Shown: one piece after another, positions 45,991-59,500 of the stretch | How positions within the stretch are numbered: position 1 is the stretch's first letter | How the letters are laid out: every line of letters starts with the position of its first letter | Source: Neurospora intermedia | Taxonomy: Eukaryota > Ascomycota > Sordariomycetes > Sordariales > Sordariaceae | Direction: 5' to 3' | DNA length: 64,000 nucleotides | Assembly: GCA_037102815.1 (NCBI GenBank) | Contig: BTPP01000008.1 | Coordinates: 1,674,001-1,738,000, forward strand | The notes under the pieces: model-generated | Told to the model about the DNA's origin: nothing | Databases searched by the model: none | What the model saw: only the letters and a program-made list of their open reading frames with translations | Made by a program: the position numbers and the translations under genes

Positions 45991-46879
45991 TTAAGAATAT
46001 TATTAATAGTATAATAATTGAAGTATTTTATTATATTAGCTAGTATACCAAACCGGGGGTTATATTCGAGTAATTGCGGAGTAAACTACCGGTCTATAGT
46101 AAGACTACGTAGGCTACCGTTACGGTTAGAACCGTTAATTTAATTATTAAGGGTAGTAATTATATTATTGACCGGCGGTGGGGATTTTATATTAATATTA
46201 GCTATTTTAATATACCGAAGTTATAATTAACGAATATAAGATAAAGTAAATTAATAAATAATAATTAATTTAATAAGATTATTATATAATAAGAGCCGTA
46301 ATAGAATTAAATATTATAAGGATAGGGTAAATAGTAATAAGGTTATTAGAGTAAGAAGGAGAGAGGGTAAGAATAGTTAGATAATTTTAATTTCTTTTAA
46401 AAATTATATATATATACTAAGACTTTTCCTCTATAAATACCTACCTACCGGGGCCGTTTACCGTATATAACCGTAGCTACCGTTGCTTCTATATAATTAT
46501 ACGTACCTACTTAATTAAAATAGAAAATATTTTAATCGAAGTTGTACGTAGCGTACAATATATTATCCTATATACTACTAATATTAGGTTTACCTCCGTT
46601 TAGGCGTACTTTTAAATAGAATTTTAGAAATTTTAATAGAAAGTTACAAAAAATATAATTTCCTACGGAAATACTTAACGAAAAAGAAAATAAAATATAA
46701 AATAAAGGAAAAAACTCTCAAACTTTTATAATTTCTAGTAACTTCTCCCTCTTTTAGTAAAAAAATAGTTACTTCCTCTATTTATTTTAACGACGCTTCT
46801 ATAAAATTATATTATTAATATACTAAATTACCCTTCTATAATTACCTTTGAATAGTAATTTTAATAGATATTCTATATT

Positions 46880-49800
46880 AAAGTCCGCACGGTAGCGAAA
46901 GGGGCTCCCTGCTACTCGAGGTGCCAACGGCAGACGACGGAGCGCGCCTGACGAGAGACTCCCTCCTTTGGATAGGCAACGCCTTCTACTATAAACCCTT
47001 CGAACGGGACGCAATTCCCCAATAGTACTATAATTACTAGGAGTTTAGCTACTTAGGCCGGTTCTACCCCAATAAGAAGGAGGTATAGTACTTCCGTTAC
47101 GCTAAGAAGAAATATTTAAGCGCAACTATAGTAGAATCCGAAGTTAATTACCCCTCTAACTAGCAACCCGAATTTAAAAAGTGCCTCCCCTATAATTATA
47201 AAGGTTATATTACGGTATTGAACGAATGCCCGTTTGTAAGAACTGTATAAAGCTGTACTTTAATAGTGTTTATAGAACGATTGAGGGAATATACCCCGCA
47301 ACCCGTATTAATTATTATTGCGGATATACCGGCCCTGAGCTAGGATTGCCGAGAGACTACTTAAGTTGCCCTTACGATCCTCTAACGGGCTTGCCTTAAT
47401 ATAGAAGATAGCGATATCGATATCCCCGACGTTTTATTCGAAGATTTAGAAGTCTAATAGTAGGAAGTTTGTTTTATTAAGAGGCGTAGCGCCTATAAGA
47501 AGGAATATAAAATATTTAAAGCCTAATTTAATAGGGCGTATACGAAATAGTAATGATAAATTACTAGTATAATTAATATTATATAAAGACTAAATTTTAA
47601 ATTACGCTAGAAGTTTACCGAATTCCGACCGTCTACTTAATAATTTTAAAAATATTCTATTAGAAAATAGCGAAGTTATATAATAGAATAAAGATTATAT
47701 TTAAAATAGAAGATCGTTATAATATTATAGTAATATAGGAACTAGGCCGGAGTATAGTTATAAATAATATATTTAATATTAGGGCGTTTCGCTATTAGGT
47801 ATTAAATAGTACTAATTAGGGGCGTATAACAATATATATTAGTAAGTAGTTTATAACCGAGCGGTGGAATTATAAGTAAGGAAATGATTGGGTAATAATG
47901 CGATTGGGAAGAAGCGTTGAGGAAGTACGAGTATAGTTTGTATATTTATTAATTTAGGACTCTAGATCCGAAGCGAATTAATAAACCCCCTTTAAAGAGA
48001 TTGTATTAAAATTGGGAGGAAGGGATATTATAGTAGGCGATATAAACCTTTATTATTTAAATTAGGATATTTACGGAAGAGAAAATTATAATAGTAGAAT
48101 ATTTTTAATATTAGTAGTTAATTACCGACTAGTCTTTGTAATATTGTATAGTAAATTAATAAGATTGGGGAATATAATAAAAGGCGAATTCTATAGTACG
48201 ATCGATTATATTTAAATTTCGGAATTACTATATACTGTATATTAAACGATAGAAGACGGGGCGTTTATTGGGTCGAATTATTAAATATAATCGGTTATTA
48301 TCTATATTAGAATTGTAGAAGAGTTTAAGGAGGGTAATATAGGATATAGTTGGGCGCTTATAGATATTAGGAAGATTAAGGAGCTTACTAACGAATATAT
48401 TATAGTTTTATAAACGATTTTAATAGTAAAGGAATTAGAAGAAGCGGCGAATTAATTAATATCCTAACTAATTAAAATTGTAAATAAAGTAGTATTGAAA
48501 TAGAAAAGGGGCGTTAGTAGAAAGGTTAATTAGTAGAATAAAAATATAAAGGAAGTAGTTAAATATATAAAGAGGATAACCCGTACGTAGAGGATAAGGA
48601 GAATACTAATAAGGAGACGGGAGTTAGACGAAGCGAAGTAGAAGTAAGATAAGGCTATATAGTTTGTATAGATAAAGCGGTAGCGAATATTTATAGAAGA
48701 TATATTTAGGGATTTGAAAAAATTGTAGGCGTTAGAACGATAGGGAAGGATACGTAGTTATTTACCGTCCGAACTACTTAAAATACTAGTACTATACCGA
48801 GAAGGTAACGATAAGGAATTAAAAAGCTATAAAAATAAAGCCGAGGTTTTAGCGGAAAGGTTCTTCCTAGCAGTCGACGTACTAACGGGCTATTTACTAG
48901 ATTAGCGTATAGAATAAAAAACCTAGTTAATAATAAATTATATAATTAGTACTAATAATATAACGAAGATAATGCGACGGATAGTATTTAATAAAGCGCC
49001 GGGAAGCGATTAGATTTTTAATAAGTTCCTTAAAGTATATAAGTATAAATTAGTAGAAGCGCTAATAGTAATAGTAATAAGGAGCTTTATATTCGGTTTA
49101 TTCTTAGTATAATAGTAATACGCTAAGGTAGTAGTCCTAAAGAAACCCGGTAAAACCGTAGTATAATAGAAGACTATAGGCGTATAGAGGCTTATTACCC
49201 TACTAAATTATATTAGTAAAGTACTAGAGGCTATAATTGTAGAACGGCTCGCATTTGCAGTAGAGGAATATAAACTCCTACCCGAAGGCTAAATAGGAAA
49301 TTAGAAAAGAAAGTTAACCGAATTTGTAATAAGGGTTATAACGGAGACGGTATATATAGTATAGGAATTAGGAGTAATTATATTACTACTCCTCTTCAAC
49401 TTTAAGGGGGCGTTCGACCGGGTAAATTATAAATAGTTTTTATATATACTTTAGGAAAAAGGATTGCCGATATAGTTCTTATACTAAATAAAAAGTTTTT
49501 TATCGGATAGAATAGGTAATTTCTATTTCAATAGGGCGATATTAAAAGAGTTTTATATAATTGTAGGGGTACTATAAGGCTCTCCCCTCTCCCTAATCTT
49601 ATTCCTCCTTTTTATTGTAATGCTATACAAAGTATTAAAAAGGTTTAAAAGTACTATTATAGTAGGGTTTACCAATAATATTAATATTTTAACTTTCTTA
49701 AGGTCGATAAGAGAGAATTGCGAAAAATTAACGGTTATATAGAAGATTTACTACGAATAAGTAATGGAAAAGGGAATAGAGTTTGAAGTAGTAAAGTCGG

Positions 49801-51600
49801 AATTTATTTACTTTATAAGGATATAGTAACCTAAATAAAAAATAGTTAACCTAGGAGGCTATTAATTAGTACCTACGGAGTCGGTACGGTTCCTAAGCGT
49901 ATAGTTCGATTATAAATTTACTTATAAGGTATATTTCTAAATAGTAAAGAAGAAAATATTAATATAAGTATACGCCCTAGTACGAATTGTAGTAAAGATA
50001 TAAAGGTATAACTTTGTACGCGTATATAAGGTTTATACTAAGGTAATCCGGGTAGTAGTAGCCTATAACGTATTAATTTATTATACCCCGACGGAACTAA
50101 TAAGGGAATTCCGTAGGCTAGTACGGAGTTTAGCCGCAATTTAAAATAATTGCCTTCGGGTGGTTTCTAGTATATATAAGGTAGCGTTAATATTTAACCT
50201 CGAAATGGAGACCTTCTACCCCCCCTTCGACCTCTATTTTAATAAGAGGGTCTAAGCGTTCGAAAAATAGTTAACCCGCTCCTTAATAGTAGCTTTTATA
50301 CGGGGTATATTAGTATAAGTAGCGGCCGAGATCCGGGAATAAAGAGTATAATACTTACTATACTTAGTGCTAATTAATAGAAGGGTGAAGGTTGAGTAGG
50401 CCGTACGATAGGCGCTATTCGAAAATATATTAATATTATAAAGAGAAGTAAGAAAGCTTACGCTGGGAGAGAAGGAGAAATGGTTGGAAGAGGCGATAAG
50501 AAGGGAATAGGTAGTAAGATAGTATATAAAAGTGGCCGAAATTATAAGGAAGAGAAAACGATTTAGCGCTATAAAAGTACGTGTATAATTCGATGGAACT
50601 ATGTTATAATACTATATATAGCCTAGTACGGACGAAAATCCTTTATTATACTACCTATTGAAGGTTATAAGCTCCTTACTAATATAAGCGAGAATTAGAA
50701 AAATAAGCCTACGTATATTCCTCTTCGAAAGAAAAGTATTAGAAGTAATAATATTATATTATTAATATAGCGTAGGGAAGGAAACGTTCGAATATTTAGT
50801 ATTAGAGTACTGGGAAATAGAATAGACCTAACTATAGGATAAAAATATATTTATATAACCGACGAATAAAAAAGAATTCTATAATAAATTTAAAATAAAT
50901 TTGGAACGAATCCTATAATAGGCCTTATAATTAGGAAGATTATAAAAATACGAATTAGTAATTAAAATTGAAAAGGCGAAAAAAATAGAAAAAATATTCG
51001 GGGATATAAATTAGTATAGTTAATTATATATATAAAAGACCCGGCCGAAGTTAGTAATTACCTAATTAGAACGGAATTATATTAGAATTAAAGAGAAATC
51101 GACTAAACGTATATTAAATATATTAATAATAATTCTAAAAGAAAATTAAACTATAATTAAATTAGGGGAAGCGGGGTACTAATTACTCTATATCGCTATT
51201 ATTCGATACTATATTAGTACCGTCGTAAGTATTAACCTCCTTATTATAAATATCCTCTAATTTAGAACCTCTATTATTATCTTTATTAAAATCCTCGGTA
51301 ATAATACCGGTAGGAACCGTCTTTATACTATAATAGGAACGAATAGAAGAAAATTCGTTAATTGGACTTATATTTGCAAAACGAGTATAAATATTGCGAA
51401 TAGTTTATTTAATACTAGTAAACTATACTAAGAGGGTTAGTAGTAGAATTAATACGGGGGTAGTACGGGGTATTTATAGAGGAGAGGTAGTTATTAAAGT
51501 TATTCTACCGGGCGCGGACTATTATTAAGCTTTTACTAATATATATAATATTAATAATAATTATATTAATAGATAGTATCTTCGATTTAGGTAATATAAA
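46880..51600 (+). mobile_element. Tad1-like LINE, plus strand, RIP-mutated
   Basis: ORF1 sequence is readable from the less mutated patch at 46,885-47,010 to about 47,600. An apurinic-type endonuclease starts near 47,640 and runs to about 48,400. Reverse transcriptase spans about 49,000-50,300, with KKPGKT at about 49,141, a LLNYISKVLEA block near 49,200, GAFDRVNYK near 49,410, GSPLSLILF near 49,580 and the active-site box reading FTNNINI near 49,669. A C-terminal region that would hold RNase H extends to about 51,560. RIP has put stops throughout. It runs opposite to the other LINE and differs enough in sequence to be a separate family member. Confidence 0.78.
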
Positions 51601-52900
51601 GACGAATTATAGCAATATTATTGCAGAGTATAGTAATATTTATAGAGGAATCGATAGTAGTGTAAACGAATTTTCTTTTTTTAATAGGGGATTTAATTAT
51701 AATTAGCGAATCCGAGGTTAGAAAATCGCCAATAGAAGAAAGTTCGGCGCCGATGCAATCCGCTGCAATTTATATAGCGTTTACAATTTCTACCTTACTA
51801 ACGAAATTTTTAAAATTATTTTTAAAATTAGCCTAAGTAGTATTGTAACTATATAGAACTATAACGGTTTTAATAAAAGTACGTATTAAGGGAATAAATT
51901 TGCCTTTTAAATACTCTTCAATCCTCTTTTATATTTAATATTTATAGTAGAAAATATAGAAACGGATTACCTTACGGATTAGAAATAAAAACGTTATAGC
52001 GATGAAATAGAGATTTATAGGGATTTTAGAGGTATTAAGCCTAATTAAAAGCAATTTTAAAATTAAGTAAATCCTAGTAAATTATAGGGAAGATATATAT
52101 AAAATTACAAATATAAAATTTATACTACTTATAGTTTTCAGGAGGCCGGAAGTACCTTATAATAACGTTTTTCTTTTTTAATATCTCCTTTAATAAGTAT
52201 TTCCGAACCTTCTCGAAGGTAATAGGTTTAATAAAAATATTACTCTATAGCGAACTACCGGGGCTAGTATTAAATACTATAGCGTCTAAAACGGCACTAC
52301 CCTCTAAATTGTTAGGGAGGGCTATAACCTTCATTACTTTAGAGTTAAATATTTTTTTAATAGTATTAGGGGGTTTCTTATACGATATAGTAAAGTATTA
52401 ACGATATTAAAATAGGTTAAATATAATTATAAAGCGGCGGCGGACTCGGTAATAGAACGGATATAATACGGCGGGTACGGTAGTATAGTATAAAGAAGAA
52501 AGAAGGGAAGGAAGGAGGAAGGCTAATCGAAATTTCCTTTATAAGAAATTTAAGCGACCCGGAATAATATAATTAAAGAAAGATAGGATAAAAGACTACC
52601 GACCGTAGGGAAATTATAATAAGAAGGACGGGGACGGGACGGCGATAGGCCGGAGCCGGAACGGCTATATATATAATATAAATTTATAGCTTCGGTTATA
52701 ACGGTGAGGTTATACTGAGAGGAAGAAAAACGGGACGGTACGGAGCCGATATAGCGCTATTACGATAGCGAAGCGGAGGGTTTTTATCCGATTGTAATAG
52801 TACGGTTTTTCCTACCGACTACGAACGAAGCAGCACCGTATGCCCACTAGGCGGACTATATATATAATTAGCGTATATAAGACTAATAATAATATATTAA
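51600..52900. repeat. RIP-mutated DNA without a clear element
   Basis: Minus-strand pieces read as protein-like at about 52,000-51,600, but no family was recognised. The segment at about 52,600-52,870 is more GC-rich and could include the 3' LTR of the minus-strand Gypsy element; its second copy would lie outside the window. Confidence 0.35.
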
Positions 52901-55900
52901 AGTCCCTTACTAGCTCCTTCGAATTCTTTATAAATTTACTATACGGTTCCTATATATTATTTTTATTTTAGTACTTAATTTATTTAATTAAATACTATAT
53001 ATCTAATAATCTTTAATTTCTAATTATAAAATTTTCGACCTCCTATTCCTCTTAGCTATTAATTTTAACCGGTAATAATAGTAGAACTTTACAATTAAAA
53101 GGATTAGGACTTTATATTAGCTTATAAAAATATACTACGGAGATAATAGGATAAATATACTAAGTACTAAATAAGTCGAACTTATAAATTAGTAGGCTAA
53201 TTTTTTCGAGAATCCGATAAGGGCCTATTCTTTCTATTAATTATTTCTTCTTTAAATTTCTAAGTAAATAATAACCTTTACCCAAATGTAAATAAATTTT
53301 ATTACTTATATTGAACGTTATTAGAGAATACTTAGAATTATATTATTCTTTAATAATTATCTTAGTCCGATTAATAAGTTTTACGGCCTTAAATTAATAT
53401 TTTTAATAGATAATAATTAAAAATTCCGCTATAGTAGCTTCTTAGTTATCCGGTATAAGTAGGTCGAAGGCCGCCTATAGTTTAAAATTGTATACTAATT
53501 TATTTAGTAATAACCTAATAGTAGATTGAATAGTATTATTTAAATTATACTACAATATTATTAATATTAACGTTTAAGGAATAATATTAATTATATACTA
53601 TATACGAATAATTATTTTAATAATTTAATTTATTCTTTCTAACTATCCGTCCGTTTAAGCGTAGTAGGCTATTAAAAATAGTAGATTAATAATTAATACT
53701 TCGAAAATACTCTTCTAAATAGTAGAAATAAATTTAGAATTTCGGTTGTTAATAATAACTATTAGTAAACCCCAATTATAAAGCTATAAAGTCCGAAGCA
53801 ATATTTTAGTTTATTCCTACGTACTATAAATAGAATAGCTAATTATTAGTAGTACCTTCTTATTAAATTTATAAGTAATAATATATATAGTATTAAATTC
53901 CAGGAAACCTTTTAGAGCCTATATAGTATTAGCCGCTTTAATTATCGGTATATTAGTAACGAAATTTATAGTAATTATATAAAACGGCTTTAGGAACGTT
54001 CGAATTAGTAATAGTTTTCTAGGGGTTGGTTACCTATCCTATTGATTTTAATAATAGATTTTATAATATTTAATATACTCGCGTACTATTTAGGTCTTTC
54101 TCCTTATATAAAAATATATTAAATTATTTATTATTCTATTAATCCTAAAATAGTATTTCTTATTATATATTAACTCTAGTATTTTTTATATATAAACCCG
54201 AGGAATATATAGCTAATATATATTTTAATAATTAACATAATAAAATAACCTATCCTCGAGTAAATAAGGGCCCGCTAATAAATTTGGGCGCTTTCCCAAT
54301 TATTATATATAGATATACCTTAAAGCGTTAATTTTATTAATTAGCTAGAGAACCTTAATATATTTAAGATCCTTAAAATAAATTTTAATTAATTATTAAT
54401 AAAATTCCGGTATAATAATCGGCGAAACTTAATATATATCCGGGATAATTTTAGTATATATGAATAAAAAGGCGTTAAAATTATTCTAATAATTAATATT
54501 CTATACTTCTACGAAATTAGATTAAATATCGGCCAATTCGTTAGAAGTATCGTTCTTATCCGTAGTTTCGGCGGCCAATAATTTTAATAGCGTATCCGGT
54601 ATAATGTTCAATAATTTAGGAATATAAAATACGTTTAAATTGAATTATAATACCCAATTAGCGGTATTTATAAACTTTAGGTTAGCTTTAGCCAAATCTA
54701 TTATACGTAACGAGGTATATTTAACAATCCTGGTAGTAGAAGTATAGTTAATAATAATATTAATCCGATATTCGTTAGATTAAACCATTTTTCGAAGTTT
54801 CTATAGGGCCTAAATAATAATTACGATTTCTACTTCTATAGAGCCGTATTTCTTTTCGGTTAGGGATATTAATTTTAATAGGAAATATACCGGTTTAATT
54901 ATAGTTAGTAGGATTTTACTTATTCTAGGAATAGATTCCCCGTCCTATAGGCATTTGAGTTGGAAAATATAAATATTATAAGCTAAATTATTAATATCAG
55001 TTTTAATAAAAAGTATATTACTTTTTATATAGTAGAAAAGATATATTTAATTATATAGGTTTTCCTATATAATACGGAAGGTTTTATATTCTTCGGGTAT
55101 CGGTTCGAATTTAACTTTAAAAGTATATATTTATTATACTTACTTTATTGAACCTACTTATAAATTACTTAATTCGTATACTCGCCTTAATAACTCAGTC
55201 TTTCTTTAATTAAATAGTTCCTCCTTAATAGCGAACTATAATATACTTTAATATAACTACCCAATTATATTAAAGTAAGTTTTAAAATTATTAAATATAT
55301 TGGGAAAAATTAGCTTCTAAAAAGCTTTAATATAGTTTTCCGTACGTTTGCAACCTTCTCTATCGATAATACTACTTAATAACTATATAGAAGGATACTC
55401 CGCGAAAGATTTATTAGCGCTAATATAAATATAATATTTATTAAGAAGATCTATAATAATAGCCAAATAAGCGAAGTATTCTTCCTAAATATTACTAAAA
55501 ATAATAATATTATTAATATAAATATATACGAAGGAGCGGTACTCGAAGAATAGCCTATCTATAAATTTTTATATAAATATTAGAAAATTCTTAAAGTTTA
55601 TTAATATAACGTTAAATTATTCGAAACTTTGTAGGTTAATAACTACTATACAGTTATAATATTTAATAAAAATAGGTAGTTAATAGAAGAATCCGGTAGT
55701 ATTAAAGATCGAAAAAAACTTCTTACCGACTATAGTATTAATAATATTTTTTTAATCGGGTAAGGGGTATACGTTAAGTATAGTAATACTATTAAACGGG
55801 CGAAGATTAATTATAGTACGCCCTTTATCAATTCTATTAATTTTTTTTTAAATAATAAATATTAGGCAAATAACAAGAATTAATTATAATATAAATAATA

Positions 55901-56259
55901 TTTTACCCTAAATATATATTTTATTATACTCTTTATTAAAAAATTTACGGTCCTTAGCACCTAAAGGGTAAAGTTTAATAATCTTTTACTAGTTTTACTA
56001 TCCTTCAATTAAATTAATACGTATTTTATCTTCTTCTTTTATTAATATAATTCCTCTATTTCTAAAAATATCGATATATTTATTTAGGAAGCTCTTAATT
56101 TACTCTAAGAATTCGGGATCCATATTGTAAATATTAATATTTACTTCGGAAAGAATAGTTTTAATATTGATAAGTTTAGTAATTCTATAGGAAGGTACTT
56201 TAAAAGTACTTTTTCTAATAGCCTCTTCCTTTTCGTCTTTAGTAGTCTTATTAATAAAT
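52900..56259 (-). mobile_element. Minus-strand Gypsy element, 3' part (fossil, split by another element)
   Basis: The minus strand reads as Gypsy/Ty3 pol. The start of reverse transcriptase lies near 56,150-55,850 and the active-site region near 55,560-55,500, with RNase H and integrase-like sequence to about 53,000. It is broken by RIP throughout, with dozens of breaks. Its 5' side is cut at 56,259 by the complete plus-strand Gypsy element, and its upstream part seems to resume at 63,760. The TAAAT duplication flanking the inner element supports this nesting. The outer element is therefore the older of the two. Confidence 0.7.
56255..56259 (+). repeat. Target-site duplication TAAAT, left copy
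   Basis: TAAAT directly precedes the 5' LTR. The same five bases directly follow the 3' LTR at 63760-63764. Five bases is the usual target duplication of Gypsy elements. Confidence 0.8.
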
Positions 56260-56512
56260 TATTATAAGATTAGCCGTAACTGCCTCGCATACGCACGGCT
56301 CCTACTACGAGCAGTTGAGCCTCGTATTGTACTATTACTACTATTAGCTAATAGTACATTACGTACGTATATACGTACGACTAGTCTAAACTCTAGGTAT
56401 AACTTTCGTACCTTACCCTATATCGCTAAACCTATATACACTTCTCTTTCCCTCTCTTCGTACAACTACACATATCCAACCAACCCCCCACCTTTAGCTT
56501 TACCCTATAATA
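56260..56512 (+). repeat. 5' LTR of the plus-strand Gypsy element
   Basis: 253 bp, aligning without gaps to 63507-63759. It starts TATTATAAG and ends CTATAATA, consistent with canonical TG...CA ends altered by RIP. Confidence 0.88.
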
Positions 56513-59500
56513 ATTAATTGTACCTACTATTATACTACGAACGTACAACCTTATTTATTTAATCGCCGCTATTGTAAGTATTTCCAATGAGCCTACGATT
56601 AATTCTCGTACTGTAATAGTCCCGGTCGTATTACACTACTAAGCTTAATTTCGAATTAATATTACTATATCGTACTATAATACCCTAACATTTATAAAGT
56701 AGTACGCCTACCTAACTATAAAGTAATACCCTATCCCCTATTAATTAAATTAATTAATATTATCTATTACCGATATAAATATTACTATTTCTACTATTAG
56801 TTCAATTATTAACTCCTCCTACGAATAATTTTTTAAGAATATTATAAAATTGTTCAATAATAACCCTAACCCTAGTGCCGTAATTAAATAAAGTAATTTT
56901 AATACTACCTCTAAATTTATTAACTATTGTACTTTCCTATATATTATTACCGTCCTTACCCGGCTTATTTATTAGAACGTTATTAAAATAAACTCCTTCG
57001 TCGCAATTATTAATAATATATTCGCCGATAACGTAGAGCAATTAGTAGAGTAAAACGTAACTATTACCAACCTTAATAATAAAGTTACCTACTTCGAAAA
57101 GTAATTTACTATTATTTAAAATAAACTAACCGACACTATTTCTACACTTATTACCGCCAACGAAACTAATAATTAATTTAGAAAGAACTATACTATTAAC
57201 CTCCGTAAAAAGAATAATACTATTAAAGAGCTTAGGAAGTCCCTCCATCAATATATAGACCCCAACCCTCCCCAATCCACTAACCCGCCCAAATCTAGCC
57301 CAAAATTAAATAATAATAATACTAATATTATATCCACCCTAAAATTAAAGACTAATAAGGACCCTAATATCTTTATTAGCAAAGGTAATACGGCCGTTAA
57401 ATATACTAAATCTTACCGTACCTAATATACGAAGATCGAACTCTATTAATTCTAAAATACTTAATATTTCAATTAGGACGAACGCTACAAATTTACCCAA
57501 GTCTTATTGTACCTAGGAAGCGCTACTTTTTATACTTTATCTCCTTAAATTATACTAATATTAAAGGAGGCCGACGTATAAGAATAGAAATAGAAAACCA
57601 ATAAACTTTTACTCGCCTACCTCAATACTAAATATAATTATATAAATCTAACCCTCGAATCGCATTATAACTTTAAAACTTTAAAAATATTTAAGGGTTA
57701 GAAATAATTTAACTTTGAAGATAAATTTACTATTCTTATCGATTGTTATAATTTAAATAATTCTATAAAAACCTATTACTTAAAAATGAAAGTTACTAAT
57801 AAAATCCGTAATACTATTACTTATTAATAAGAGCTCCCCGCCTTTAATAATTATAATAAATAATTTACTCTATACTATAAATTCGGTACTAACTTTAAAG
57901 ACCGCGACTAACGCAATAAAACTACCGTCCTATTTTATAAAAATAATCCTAGTAACTCTAGCCCCAATTCTAATAGTAGTAATAATAATTCCGCCTCTAA
58001 ACGTACTATTAACTAAAGCAGCAATACTATAAATCTAAACGCTATATCCGCCCTCAACGTCTCTCTAGTATATATAATCAATAAAACTATTATTAACTAC
58101 TATATATAGAATAATCTATATAAACGTTATAATAAACCTAATTACTAGGCTATTAATTACTGCAATAGTATTAATACTAATATTTCTAAAGCTAAGAGAG
58201 ACCGCAATTATCGCAATTATAATCGTAGTAAAAGAAGTAGCAATAGTAATAATAATAGCAAACCTACTATAAACTAGAACGGTTATAGTAATAGCGTCCG
58301 TATTAATACTATAGGTACTAAAAACGCTACTACCGCCGCTCCCGCTACTATAACCGCCCTAACCGCCGCTCTAACTCCCCCTACTACCGAATATAATAAG
58401 GGAAATATATAGCCTCCCTATTAAATCGCATAAAGAAGTTACCATCTATAATAATAATAAAAGAAGGGAATATAAATAATTTAATAAACTTAAAAATAAT
58501 TTAATTAAAAAATTCAACTTTAAATAACTATAATAATAATTCTATCCTCCTTTCTACTTACATTATTTATAGGCCGTACAACTAACGAAGTAAATATACT
58601 ACCCTAATCGACAACAAATATTCAACGCTCGCTTTCATTAACTATAATTTTATTATTCGCTATACTATTCCGTTATTAAAACTTCCCAAACTAAAGGCCC
58701 TATATTTAACTAATAATATAACTAAGGATTTCATTACTTATTACTACAAAGTCCATCTTTAAATCGGATACTATACCGAAATAATTATAATACTAATATA
58801 TAACTTAATAACAAACCACCCAATAATTTTAAACATACCGTAGCTCAAACTTTATAACCCCTTAATATTTTAATTAAATAACTTAATTATATTTTCGGAG
58901 AAATATACTAACTACTATCTACCTACTAATTTATCCTTCTCCTTTTATTGAATACCTAAAGTTTAAAACCCTATAAAATACTATAAAGTACTATAATAAA
59001 TTACTACCCTTCCCACCCTAGCGGTAGAAGACGTACCCGAGGACGAAGAAAATAAATATACCCTAATAATTATCAAAAACCTCAACCCTAAAACCGCCGG
59101 CCGCTTATTAACCGTTTAATAAATAAAATATACTATAAGGTAATAATTCGTACAACTAAAAGCCCGCGAAATATATTTTAATACCCCGTTAATTATAAAC
59201 CCCGCTCCTAAAATTAAACCTATAATCTACCGCCTTATTACTAACTAACGGAAGTCCAACGTAGACTATTATATCCCTATCCATCGTACTTATTATTCGA
59301 ATAACCTAATTAACCTAACGGATATTAAAAACCTAATAGCAACTAATTTTAATTAACTTTACGAAACGTACAAACTTCGAACTTTCCGTACTTTATATAC
59401 AAAAATTAATAAAATTATAAAGGAAATTAGGGCGGAAAAGGAAACCCGGGTTAAAAAGGTAAAAGAAAGTATTCTAGAGCCTAAAGAGTAAAAAAACAAT

